Source: Diprion similis
Taxonomy: Eukaryota > Arthropoda > Insecta > Hymenoptera > Diprionidae
Direction of reading: 5' to 3'
NCBI RefSeq assembly: GCF_021155765.1
Contig: NC_060117.1
Coordinates: 6,104,001-6,168,000 of the forward strand
DNA: 64,000 bases
Numbering within the stretch: the stretch's first letter is position 1; each line of letters begins with the position of its first letter. Of this stretch, positions 37,826 through 49,662 are shown one piece after another. A program made the translations under genes and the position numbers. The notes below the pieces were generated by a model. That model did not search any database and had not been told where the DNA came from. It worked only from the letters and a program-made list of their open reading frames with translations.

Positions 37826-38469
37826 CTCTGGGCCTTGGGTCCCCGCAATTGAAGGTGACGGAAATCGCAATCAGCGATTACTGCTAACTAATCTGTCAAG
37901 GATTTCACCCACTGTCCTTCTTCATGTGCGAATTATGATTTATGCAACCCTCTATCCTCCTTGGCCTTCTTCTTGTTCAAAAACGCAACGTCCACCCCCT
38001 CCTCCTCCTCGTCCTTCTTTGTTTTTTAAACCCTGATTATCTACCTCGACGATACGTACGATTTCTATGACAATTGTATTAAATTGTTTTTTCTATATCG
38101 CCGAGATCGAGCCAAGTCGACGGTTCGGCACGGACTGACTCGCTGCCGGTCATCTCTGGGGTTTCCTGCGGGTGGGGATGATGCTGGGGAAACACGGGAG
38201 ACGCATGGCTTCATGGTATTGCAGCAAATTCCCGGCTGGCTAGCATCGGGCGCGAGATCTCGACTCCCTTTCCACTACTCTGGCCTAACTTCCTGCTCAA
38301 CTTGGTCGTTTTTTGAGAATAAGATGAGCTGAAAAAGTTGAGGGAAAAAAGACTCGCCACATACCTCAAAAAGGGACTCTCTCTCGAGACTATAGGTTGT
38401 TGTATAACTGAGAAGATAGCTGCTGGGCTTCGATAATGGAACATAAAATAAAATCATCTGCATTTATGG

Positions 38470-38880
38470 ATAGTGAAGTTGTCGGAACGATTCGTGATAA
38501 GAAAAAACCGTTGTAACTCGATTTTGGAATTGTTTGAAATTTAGTGAACCGTATTAAAACAAAATCTTAGTTTCTTTAAATTCATTGTAAAGTTAATAAA
38601 ATACTGATTTTTCCCCCAAACTTTCGTTCCGATAACGTTATTAACTTCAAACATGTGGTTCTATTGTATTGAAGTTAGTAACGTTATCGAAACGATTCAT
38701 GATCAGGAAAAACCGTTACATTGCAATTTTGGAATTGTCTAAAACTCAGGAAACCGTTATAAAACAAAACACACTCATATTACCAAATCTTAGTTCCTTA
38801 AAATTCATTGTAAAATTAAAAAACTAGTGATTTTTTTCCCAATATTTCGTTCCGATAATATTCCTTCAACCTTCCAATAT
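38470..38880 (+). repeat. Tandem pair of a dispersed repeat with CGTTCCGATAA and GTTACTAACTTCAA words
   Basis: Two direct units of about 200 bp share ACGATTCATGATCAGGAAAA-like, TTTTGGAATTGT, AACCGTTATAAAACAAAA and TTTCGTTCCGATAA words. Related words (cgttaacgttactaacttcaa type) occur near 19340-19370 and 61980-62010, so it belongs to a dispersed diverged family. Between the units is a near-palindrome GATAACGTTATTAACTTCAA against TTGAAGTTAGTAACGTTATC. Confidence 0.5.
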
Positions 38881-39295
38881 AACTTCAACCTCACGCTGTC
38901 GAAAAATTGTCGATTGTTTACATTCCGATTGTTTACCCTTACATCAAAAATTACGCAATTTCCCTTTATGAAGGTGAATTGCATCGAAAACATACGGGGT
39001 AAATTTTTTGCCGCAACTTTCAACAACTAATAATAATTGTTAGAATTTTTTCAACACTCTGATTTGTTCAATTTGCATGACGTTAGGCGTACAGTTAGAT
39101 GTAGTAGAGATTAAAAAAAATGTTGTATCGCAACTTCATAGAAAGCGATTTGAGTATTTTACGATACTTTGAAGGCCAAATACTTTATTCCATGTGTTGT
39201 CCAACATAGAAGAACTTTGGATTACAATTTTCTCGCTATTTGATAATTCGATTAATCAAAAAACATTGTAAATATATCACATCATGACAGGCTAA

Positions 39296-39478
39296 ATTAA
39301 TAATGACCAAAAATAATCGATTTTCAATGAAATCGATGAAGTCGATCGTTTAATTGAGTTTGAAAAATAATCGAGTATAATCGATTATTCTATCAATTTT
39401 TATCGATTTATTCCAGTCAAGTGCCATTATTTTTTTGAACTCGATTAATCGACGCATCGATTATTTTTAGCTCAGTGG
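39296..39478. repeat. ATCGATTAATCGA-rich stretch
   Basis: About 180 bp with repeated ATCGATT/AATCGAT words on both strands, including CTCGATTAATCGACGCATCG near 39440. The word content resembles the short inverted repeat at 2390-2479, so the two may be diverged relatives. No clear ends are visible. Confidence 0.35.
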
Positions 39479-41733
39479 CCATCGATATGCTAAACGAAGA
39501 AAATGAACTGTGACGACTTGGTAAAAATTGTACAAACCATTTACTTTTGATGTTTAGAAAAAAGAATCGTAAAAATAAAATTATCCTTTTCTCAATATAA
39601 GAGTCGACATTCCGTTGAAACTTTTGAAAGTTCGTTCTACTTGCCGACGAATAACGAAGAGAAGAAATCCTCGTGCATCGCTAATTACACAGACACTTGA
39701 CGTTTCTACGTCAGTCAGAAGAGCTTATTTAATTAGCAGAGCACACGTCTGAGGATTAGCGAATTATTAGAGTATTAACCCTGCACACATAGGTATATAA
39801 CTATATTAAACTTAACTTGACGAAAAAATTTTGCCCTGCATGTAACGCGAATTCAATTATACAGTCTGCAGTATTTACTCTCTACTGAATACTGCTTTAC
39901 AAATTTACATAATATATTTATATGTTCGTTTGCAAATCATATACAACAATAGAGAAATGATTTTTCGATCTCTACAAACTGATTTCACTGCGTAGATCTG
40001 ATTTCACAATCGTAACAAAATTTATGGAATTTTGGTGCCAAACTTTTTCTTGGAGATTAATAAGCCATTTTGTTCTTTGCGCGCTATAAAATTGACAAAA
40101 CTTTTTACTTGAGTGAAAATAATGTTTGGTAAGATGATTAACCTTAAAATTTCGGTCATTACGATCAAATTTTTTTTCTTACCTAGTTATCTAATATCGA
40201 TTTTGCGATGTTTTTTTTTGTCTATAGTTGTCTATTAATTAGCGAAACAAATGCTAGCGAAAATCCTGCTAGTTTAAACGATGTATTATATCTATTAGTG
40301 CGTTCCGAAATCAGTTGGTAGCGCTTAAATTCCCTAGGATAGAGACAGAGCTACTCACGAACGCGGCAGTACAAAAGAGATAAAAGATTGTTTGACAGTA
40401 TTGGAAGCTAATAAGCGGTAATTGTTCACTGACTAATTCCATCGAAATGCAGCCCTTAGAATTGAAAATGCAGAAAGGCTCATATTGCTTGAAGAATTTT
40501 CCAAAAAGAAGAGAAACGAAGTAAAGAAAACAATTAACCGTGAAGAATTTTGAAAAGAAAATACTTTCATTGGTTCATCGACGGTTTCTGACAAGCATTG
40601 TTTAATCTGGGATCCAAATTTCTGGTAATGCGAGGGATGTTCGCTGCGTGAGAGTCGGAGAAGATAAGAAGAAGAAGAAGAAAACGCGTTAGGCATCAGG
40701 CTGGCTGCCAGATGTGGGCGTCGTGTTCTCGGTTCATTTTCACGAAAGATCATTCCCATATGCGATGTGAACACGTGTGCGTGGCCTCCGAAGCCTATGG
40801 TCGAATCCTTGCGCTCTTTTAAGTACGGCTCAATTCTCGACCTCAAGCATAGCAAAACCTCTTAAATATTCCCGGAGGAAAAATATATGCATGGGGTTGA
40901 GTTTTGACTAATTTGTAGGTTAGGATGGCTCATTTTTTAACTTTTTTTTTTTTCAACCTACTACTTGAAAAATTTCTGACGAATGAAAAATATTACAACA
41001 ATTGGTATAGAGACTTCTAAATGTTTTCTACCTGCTTCAGGTTTCACAATTTTTTTTTCCCTCAATATTTGATGCAAATTTTTCGAGTCACACCTTAGAA
41101 AAAATGTTGAAAAATGATGAACCTTCATTGCTTTCAATTTTAATTTAATTATTATCTTGGTTATTCGTATCGATACACATTAGAACATTGCATTTTATTA
41201 GATAGCTATACATTTTTGAACATTGGGTAGAGACTAACAATTGAGTTCAGAGATTTAAGTACTTTTAGTATAAAATTAACAAACTAAAATAAAATGGAAG
41301 CACGTCGCTTGCGGTTGAGTATACATATTTCATTTGCATTAAAATATTCTTTTCTTATGCGAAACTAGTTTTTTAAAAAAAATTCTGCATTGTTCGATGG
41401 GCGATTTTGCAATTGCAAATTACACGATCGATTTCCGTACAATATTAATACTTAATGCGAAATCATAAGCAAATATAAAATGAATAATAAATAATTCGAC
41501 AAACAAATAGTTAATAATATCAGATACATGCGTCAATAAACACGTAAAAATGTATTGAAAAATAAATAACTCATGCCCAAGTATCGAAAAATTTACGTTT
41601 TCGTAAAACGAATACACATTCGTATGTTAAGGATAGAAATTATACTTCTAGTCGCACGTTGCAATCGGCGAGTCTTACAACTGTGAGTCGGTTTATTATC
41701 ACAGTTAGTATAATATTCAAAGTTAAAAATAAA

Positions 41734-44063
41734 TCAATCTTGCTTTATAACTGGTCGCCTGTAATAAATAGCAGAGAGCATAATGCTGCCGCTTAGCGAT
41801 ACGGAGATGATGAAGTTGCTCAACAAAAGAAGATCGGCCGAGTCCATCCATATGGTAAAAACCCTTGCTGTAAAAATATGTGAATTATTTTTTAGTTCAC
41901 AGCAGGAGTTGAAATATCGATCATTATTTAATTTATATAAAATTATATATTAATTATTTTGTATAATATATAATTAATTAATTTATATAAAGAATAATAA
42001 AACAATATTTAACGAGGTATTGTAATCTCACTGATATATTCGTTTGATTTGTCTTATTTATAATAAAAGTCAACTGGCATATTATAATTTTATTAATAAT
42101 TTATATTGTGCAAGCATTTTTCTCTCAAGAAGTTTGGCTGACATGAGATTGTGAAGTTAAATTTCTTGACAAGATCAATCATTCTTTATAAACTTGTCAG
42201 ATTTGTTTAAATTGATCATTAAAAGCAAGTATGATAATAATAAATTTGATTTGCAGTAAATGAAATTATAGCCGGGAAAAAAAATGGTATTTTTTAAAAA
42301 ATGATTCATCCTTGCACAAGTTTTTGAATGCATGTAACTATTTTAATTTTACAACTTCTCAATCATAATATCGACGTATATTGTAATAAATAATATCCGT
42401 GTTCTACTTCTCGCGTAATAATCAACATTCACGGCAGTGTTAAGGATATTCAAAGACAATAAACGACCTTATCGACTTCCGGTATGACAGGTTTCTGTAA
42501 TCACCGATCTGATGAGTCGACTTGTATAATAAAAACAATTCAGCAAGCCGCGAGCGTTTCTAATCGCTTGCTACTATAGTTCTAGGAGTTTAAAATTTTA
42601 ATGGTAATGCAATACTCACTCAGGTTAGTCAATGTTGAAATAACCCAGGTTAGGACAGAGATTGATTCGCTATTTTTCGCCCGCAAGATCGCTGCCAATT
42701 GCGCTATTTTACTGGAAGCCGAAATCGGCGTACACATCGGCTAAAAAATAAATAATTTTGGTAAACATTATACGCGAAGAATGATTGGGTATTAATTTAG
42801 AAGTCTAGCCACGTGTAAAAAAATGTTAAATGCTCAGATTTTACTTCTAAGGAAATATAAATGCACAATAATGATTGCATGTTTGTTTTTGCCTAGCCTT
42901 GAACCATTTAAAAACCATAAATTTTACTCAAACTGTAACTGCAGAAACTTATTTGAATAATTGATAAGTAATGTACATAGGATGACGTGGAATGCGCATG
43001 GGACGTACAGTCAAGTTAATAAGTGGTTGAAACACTTCATTCCTTCAACAACTTTGGAGAAAATGTATTATTCTTCACCGAGAATCCACGTTCATTGGCC
43101 AATTTTGATCAGCGATAGCTTAGTCTAATCGTAAATTAATTTTCTATGGATCATCATTATAGCTAGTATTCGACAGAAAAAACTGTCTCGTACAATTTGC
43201 AGGGAATTTATTTTGAAAAAAAAAAAAGATGAGTTATTTTTAATTAAAAATAGTAATACTTTTGAAGACGTTGGTTTAGTCACGTTTTCGTTTCGACAAA
43301 TTGATAGGCTGAGTGTACATTCCATGGCATGGATTCTTAATGACATTGTAGATTCGACCAACCGCTAGAATCGTTAAGGCAGTCTTGGGTACAATTTGGA
43401 GCAAAAAACAGCCGAAAATGAAGAAGTATAGAACAGCCAGCAAAAATGAGCTCGCGTTCAGGAGATCCAAATACAATAGCACCAGGTATATGATAATGAG
43501 GTCCTGTAGCAGCAGAACCGGATACTCCAAATACGACAGGAATGAATATTCGTTCGTATAATTGTAACTGGTCATCACTGTGTAGCTGAAAAGAACCGGT
43601 AGAATATTATATGAGAACTCGACTTATGAAACAGTCTATATAATTAGCAATAACTTTGCATGTGTGAACGGAAATTCTCACACAAGAAAGTTTTACTGTT
43701 CAAAGTGTAACAGATAGTGTCATTTTTTTCCAATATATCGAGCCTAAGTTATTAGTTCAATACTTGTGAGAAAATATTTGAATGTTTTAATTTTTTTACT
43801 TCATCACTGAATTTTCTAGAGTAAAAAAATTGTTGGCTGTGCCGATACTTTTGGGTACCTGTCATTGAACCAAATTTCGTATCATGTTACCGACCGGGAA
43901 TTTAGTAAGAGCAGTACCTTGTAAGTTCCAAGGCCAATCCTAGAAGCGAGATTCCTGCAGCCGACTTTAGCTTATATAAATTCATTATTTGCGGAATCTT
44001 CTGCACTAAACACATCAGTATCGTGATGACGCTGAGAAAATCAGCAAATAGTTGTAAATACAT
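41734..44063 (-). CDS. SLC66A3: Solute carrier family 66 member 3 (PQ-loop protein, PQLC3 type)
   Basis: A small seven-helix membrane protein of the PQ-loop/MtN3 group; the vertebrate protein sits in internal membranes and its substrate is not well defined. Exons 44063-43918, 43585-43363, 42740-42620 and 41867-41734 sum to 624 nt (207 aa; human 202). The first PQ-loop is QKIPQIMNLYKLKSAAGISL; then comes LSYLEYPVLLLQDLIIIYL, matching the LTYLEYPILIAQD block of PQLC3. The second repeat is CTPISASSKIAQLAAILRAK with SVLTWVIS. MPDU1 also has PQ-loops but lacks the LEYP(I/V)L block, so SLC66A3 is preferred. The start MYLQLFADF is the ATG just before the first conserved helix; an open frame extends upstream. 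The donor after 43363 is GTTGGT, weak but giving the right join. Part of exon 42740-42620 is duplicated at 47609-48051. Confidence 0.92.
42687..43129 (-). repeat. Parent copy of the 443-bp SLC66A3 exon/intron duplication
   Basis: This segment, spanning the 5' part of exon 42740-42620 and the adjacent intron, is the source copy of the block at 47609-48051. It is taken as the parent because here the exon is complete and in frame. The edges are sharp: 'gatcg' on the left and 'agtctaat' on the right are the last shared bases in both copies. I see no target-site duplication. Confidence 0.85.
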
Positions 44064-47000
44064 TGTTGCGGTTGAATGTTGCAGTCTTTTTCTGTACAAT
44101 GATACAGTCCTGGAACTCGAAGGCCTTTTTGTGGATACCTCAGAACATCACATTTCGACATCCATCTCGAATCTATAAAAACAGTTGAAATCATAATTTG
44201 AATTATCCTTGCCATCATTTTGTTTGACTTAAAATAGCCCGTAATACCTTACGAATACTGAGAAGCACAGTACAGCCAAAATAAAATTGCAAGTGTGACA
44301 ATGGCGGCCATATTAATTGTGCGCGTGCATTTCAATTCAACTGTCAAATATTTTAAAAACTATTTCTTGTAACGTTAATAATGTTAATATCAGACAGATT
44401 TGTGTTTGATTTCAGTTATTTCAGGCAAACTCAAACATTAAAATTTAAAGAATTATTTCTGCGTCACAAATTTGAAAAATACGTTTTTGATTTTTGTTTT
44501 CAATCCATAATGGATTGCGGATCACCGTCTATTATGAACATATTTTCTTGAGAGCCTTTCAACGGTACTTTAAATTTATTTTATACTGTACAAAAACAAC
44601 AGTACAAACACGTTTTTCAACAACACTACAGTAGTATAGATATACTTATGAATAACACAAAATAACTGCTGGATTAACGAATCGCGGCTTAACAATTCTA
44701 TAACATTTTTCCTCCCACCTGCAATATTCAAAGTTTACACTGTCCATCAATCTCTTGCGTTACGTTATTCAAACAGGTTCGCAAAACCAGCGCGATTGCG
44801 ACGCGTCTACTAGTCAACTGAGAAGCGGTCCCACAACACCTAAACAAACTATAATCGCATTACATAAATAGATGTGCGTAGACTACGGCTGGGGACAAAC
44901 TGTTAAGCGAGCTAGAATAGCTCTCGGCAATTCGTTTGGTGCCTGGTAATCGCGCCAAGGTCGGATGCTGGGAGCTTCATAGTTTTTAACAGGAGCGCAA
45001 CTAGAAATTCTTGTAACCTACGATCTTCTTCTTATAGAGTGTGACTAAATAATATACACCTTGTAGTCTTTAGTATATCAATAATCTATTTATTCAATAA
45101 TATTATTTAAATATAACAAGAGCTCTACGCATAACCGTATCTTACATCAATTATATTATCACAAAAAAAAAAAAATATCCTTCTAAGTTTCAAAAACATG
45201 TTTGAACCCTTATGACTTTCGTCACACTCGTTTCCTTTCAAGTCCTATGTTACGTATATTGCAGAAGAATCTGAATCTATTTCTGTTTATATAATTGGAT
45301 CACACCCATGATATGTGCGAATGTGTAACAGACGGAAGATGTTCGATAGAGGATTTAAAGTTGTGGAAGCAAAATGTGTAGCTTTCTGTAGAACCCTTGT
45401 ACCTTTCTTTAGCTACGCCAGTGCAAGCAGGCTCTATGAAATGCGGATATCCTTGAGCAAGCGCGACTCACGACTGTCAAATCGCGGCTAAGAAACATGC
45501 GCGCGCTTTATTCTGCGCAGCCGCTGAACGTAATATCTTTGAATTAGACTCGTAATCACGCAACGCGGTGCTGCAGGCCGAAGCATAGATCAATACACAC
45601 GCCCGGTATTGTTTAATTTAGATGTTAAATATTTATCGAAATGACAAGACTTGATTGGTCTGCATTAATCTGATTTTATTTTTTCTTTCTTTTGTTTTTT
45701 AACGAGGTACAAGTATAGGTCCTGAAAAATGCGTACATTTATTAATAATCACAGAGTTTCATGTATATTTTCAGATTCAGACACGAGTTCCGAACTTAAA
45801 CAATCTTGGTACGTGTCAGTCTCAATTGTCCATACCTGTGTTTTTGAGAACAATCGAAATTTGCCCATTTACAGTTAGGCATCGATTTTACAGTGTCTGG
45901 TTTAATTAATGTTGCGAATTTAATCGCGTTGGAGAATCCTGTCGAAAAAAGCGATAATAGATCTCGCATTGCATCCTTCATCGTGAATTGAACTAAATTC
46001 GTTGGAAGAATTAGAATTAGTATGAAACAAAGTTAATAAAAAAATATACAATATAACTGCAAATAATATTTACGAATTTTTCGCAAATTCAAATCGTTGC
46101 AGGATTTCATGGCGCCTTTATTTGCGGTTTAATCTAACGATATGCAGAAATAATTTTACTCCGTCGATAGCTGACACTGAACGATCAGATTAGTCTGATC
46201 CAACAAAATAAGCCAAAATGTCATTTCATATTAGATACCTAAGTGGCTGCAATTGTTTAACAAAAATATTCCGACACAGATTGCCACAAAACGTCGATCT
46301 ATGTAGAAAATCGGCATTACGGTGATCGACTGTTGCGTGTCGGTAAAGTAGAATCCGGTAATTCAGTCGTTCTATCCGATGCTGCTGCCGTCGAGTCTTT
46401 GAACAGAAGGAACGGGGGAACAGAACCAATATGGAGTAAGTGGGATGTGAAGATCTGCGTTGTCTTTTAAATATTGATTTGTGGTGAATAGGGTGAACGA
46501 AATGTTCTCGCCGAAAGAATTAATCGAGCTTTCAATCGTGCGGGGAATTTCATCGGATGTAAATAATGCTCTCATGGTGTAAAACCGAGGTATGTTCCCA
46601 ACTTTTTACACAACTTTATTATTCGGAAACGTCAAACTATTCGCAATTACTACCAATCTCACAAACATCGACCGCGCGCCGGGACATTAAACTCATTATA
46701 TTTTAAAACAAGGCATGGTGATCCCTTTTAGCGGATATGTTTTAATTACTGGCAATGCACGATATATATATCTGTCAGAGTCAGAGGTCAGTGGATTCTG
46801 GGCTGTGGCTTTAGCTTTGGCCGGTCATCCTTACCTACGTTTCACGTCTCTTTCAATCACTTTCGATTCGCTAAGGAAACCTCCATTTCTTACTACCATT
46901 GACGAGGATAAATTGCTTGTACATACATACATACAATGTACGATCACGTAAGAATTGTGCTCATCGCGATTTTCCCTCTCTCTCTATCCCTTCCCTTCCC

Positions 47001-49662
47001 TTCCCTCCTCTATTCTATTCCTCCAATGCTGACAAATTATTCCTCTTCTGTTGTTCTACAGCTTAATGTCACTCGTCTGACGGAATAATGTTTTGCATTC
47101 CAATTAATAATGACTCATCGCTATACCGTCTGCACAAATAAATTTTTTCTCTTCCAAGTAACTCTGTCTTGCACAGTTGAAAAAAATACTACGTAAGTAT
47201 CACTTCTCTTGTTCTAATAGAGATCCTATAAGTTTTGTTAAATATAGTGTGTTTTGTGAATATCGTTTAAGAAGTTTTATCATTTCTTTTCATAAACAAT
47301 ATTCCTGCTTTTTATTGCTCTTTCACATTCTTAGTTTACAATCAAATTTATCTTATATATTATACAAAAATTGCCTGATAAGTAATATGATATATAATAT
47401 CACGGAACTTTGTTAGGATGTTTTTAACTTAGTTGCGACGTTACGCGTGTGATTCACATCCTGCCTTTCGATTGATCAATTTTAAGGAAACTCCTTTTTA
47501 GGTCAGAATCTATCGCATTCGGGTAGATACTTTGCATATAATTAAACAATAGAACTTATATTAATTAGTCGATAATCATGCAGGGGATCTTTTGTTATAA
47601 TAAAACCTGATCGTTGCCAATTGCGCTATTTTACTGTATGCCGAAATCGGCGTACACATCGGCTAAAAAATAAATAATTTTGGTAAACATTATACGCGAA
47701 GAATGATTGGGTATTAATTTAGAAGTCTAGGCACGTGTAAAAAAATGTTAAATGCACAGATTTTACTTCTAAGGAAATATAAATTCACATTAATGATTGC
47801 ATGTTTGTTTTTGCCTAGTCTTGAACCGTTTAAAAACCATAAATTTTACTCAAACTGTAACTGCAGAAACTTATTTGAATAATTGATAAGTAATGTACAT
47901 AGAATGACGTGGAAGGCGCATGGGACGTACAGTCAAGTTAATAAGTGGTTGAAACACTTCATTCCTTCAACAACTTTGGAGAAAATGTATTATTCTTCAC
48001 CGAGAATCCACGTTCATTGGTCAATTTTGATCAGCGATAGCTTAGTCTAATTTATGGAATTCAAATTTGTGGAAATTCACGTAGTATATAAATGTCTGAT
48101 GTAAAAAGACATTAATTAAGAAACATATTAGATTTTTATTTCATCTGAACTTGCTATATAAAGATATGAAATTCAATGTCAGTATATCTGTTTCATTTTC
48201 TAGATCATCTTTACTTGAAGCATTGATTAACATTTTGATGCAGCAACTTCTTCCAACATTTGCGTGCGTTGTTTGAATTAAATTTACGACAGAAGTCGTA
48301 CAAATTGTTTCACGAGAATCAGATCGATGGAATAAAATGCTTCTTTCGACATTGGGAAAACAAACGATAACATACTTTTGATTTCAATTAATCCCAGGCA
48401 ATATTAAAGAGAATTTTTATTATTGAAACCGATTGTGAATTAGGTTTCAAATTTATAGTGCTATTTTTCATTTAAATTCATTATTTGTTTTTAGATCCTC
48501 ATGGCGCACGCAAGTTGTACCATTGGATTTGCAGATGTGAAAGCGAGAAGACTGTCTGCAGTTTGTCATGACTGTGTTTCAAAAGGGCGAGACCTGAGCT
48601 TTGAAGTTTTATAAGAACGGTAACGCTAGCAATTACAATAATTTTATCATCAACGAGTGAATACGGCAAATATTTACAATTTATTATCACCTATCAGTCT
48701 CTACCTGTACGATGAAAATTTAAAACAACAAACACTTTCATCCCGGAATTTTTTGAATAGGTGATTTAATATCTTATTAGAATAGGAAACCGAGATTTGT
48801 ACAAGAATTTATTTTGTCTCGCAAACTGAAACTTGAAGTACATTTTGAATGTCATCAAAAATATCAAAAACTTTGTGTTACGATTAGCGTAATTGAATAA
48901 TTTACCTTGGAAAAAACACATGACACTCGCACAGCCGAATTACTAAATATAGCAATTCCAAACGCTTGATATAAAACAGTATTAATCAGCTACAAACATG
49001 GCGATGAATGTGAGGAGCAAAAAAAAAATAAAACATTAAAAAGAAATGTGTAAATTGACTGCGACAGATACACTTGAAATAATATCGGCAACATTCAATT
49101 CCTTCCAGTATTTACGAGTAATGCTGACTGAAGAATTCCAAAGACGAACTAGTCTAATGAAGCTTAGAGACATTTTAAACAGTTCAACGTTCAATGATAT
49201 ATTTCATGAATTTTTCCCCGGAAATTAGAATTAATGTTTCTTGGTTGTTAAGAAATGTTTGGTTTTTACGTTGTTCTTCTTAATGTGGAACTTCCGGTAT
49301 TTTAGATTTTCTGTACAGAAAAAATCAACTCTGACTTGGCGTCAAGGAGTTTTTCCACACATCAGGAATTTACAAACAAGTTGATCAAGTTGATCATTTT
49401 AACGATATATCTGTACATCAAAAGAAAAAACTCATATAATTTAAAATTCTAAGTATAATATTGGCTTCTATTCGAATGTATTGTACCGTAAGAAAAACAT
49501 TTAACGAATTCTTTTATGTATATATATATATTATCAGTTAAATATTACCTAATCATATTAAATTTACAGATGGAAAAATGGATGCAAAAGGAGTTATGAA
49601 AAAAACAGTAGATTTGATCTGGTAAAATTACTTGGAATCGTATTAGGTGTTGGGAATGTGAA
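44064..49662. other. Region between divergent SLC66A3 and SOCS genes
   Basis: The 5' ends of two divergent genes face each other across 5.6 kb. The SLC66A3 promoter is probably near 44300. The SOCS 5' UTR exon(s) must lie somewhere here, but I could not fix them; GC-richer, CpG-containing patches near 44800-45000, 45480-45600 and 46660-46690 are candidates. The only recognisable item is the duplicated 443-bp SLC66A3 fragment. The other short open frames look random. Confidence 0.4.
47609..48051 (-). pseudogene. Duplicated SLC66A3 fragment: partial exon plus flanking intron
   Basis: This 443-bp block repeats 42687-43129 with equal length, the same orientation and roughly a dozen substitutions (about 97 per cent identity by eye). 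It carries the splice acceptor and first 54 nt of the third SLC66A3 coding exon (residues PMCTPISAYSKIAQLATI, with Ser to Tyr and Ala to Thr changes) and 389 nt of the upstream intron. The exon is cut before its donor, so the copy cannot make the protein. Confidence 0.85.

Larger units (their letters stand above)
37826..41733. other. Spacer upstream of LanA and downstream of SLC66A3
   Basis: This holds the LanA 5' UTR and promoter (37826 to roughly 38500) and the 3' side of SLC66A3. TTTATT at 41692-41697 is an AATAAA on the minus strand about 40 nt after the SLC66A3 stop. Within it are a tandem pair of about 200-bp units (38470-38880) and an ATCGATTAATCGA-rich stretch (about 39300-39475). A 140-codon minus-strand frame at 40433-40855 has no family match and I do not call it. 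Confidence 0.45.

Noticed and set aside
37826-37870. Possible upstream extension of LanA (RFPSPSIAGTQGPE)
   Set aside because: The codon at 37870-37868 is TTG, not ATG. The first ATG, 37825-37823, gives a good signal peptide.
40433-40855. 140-codon minus-strand open frame between LanA and SLC66A3
   Set aside because: Ser/Phe-rich random-looking composition and no similarity that I recognise; it may be UTR or chance.
43902-44099. SLC66A3 as MPDU1 instead
   Set aside because: Both have PQ-loops, but the LEYPVLLLQD block, 207-aa length and ending fit PQLC3/SLC66A3 and not MPDU1.
46226-46951. Short open frames in the SLC66A3-SOCS spacer
   Set aside because: Overlapping on both strands with no conserved motif; not distinguishable from noise.
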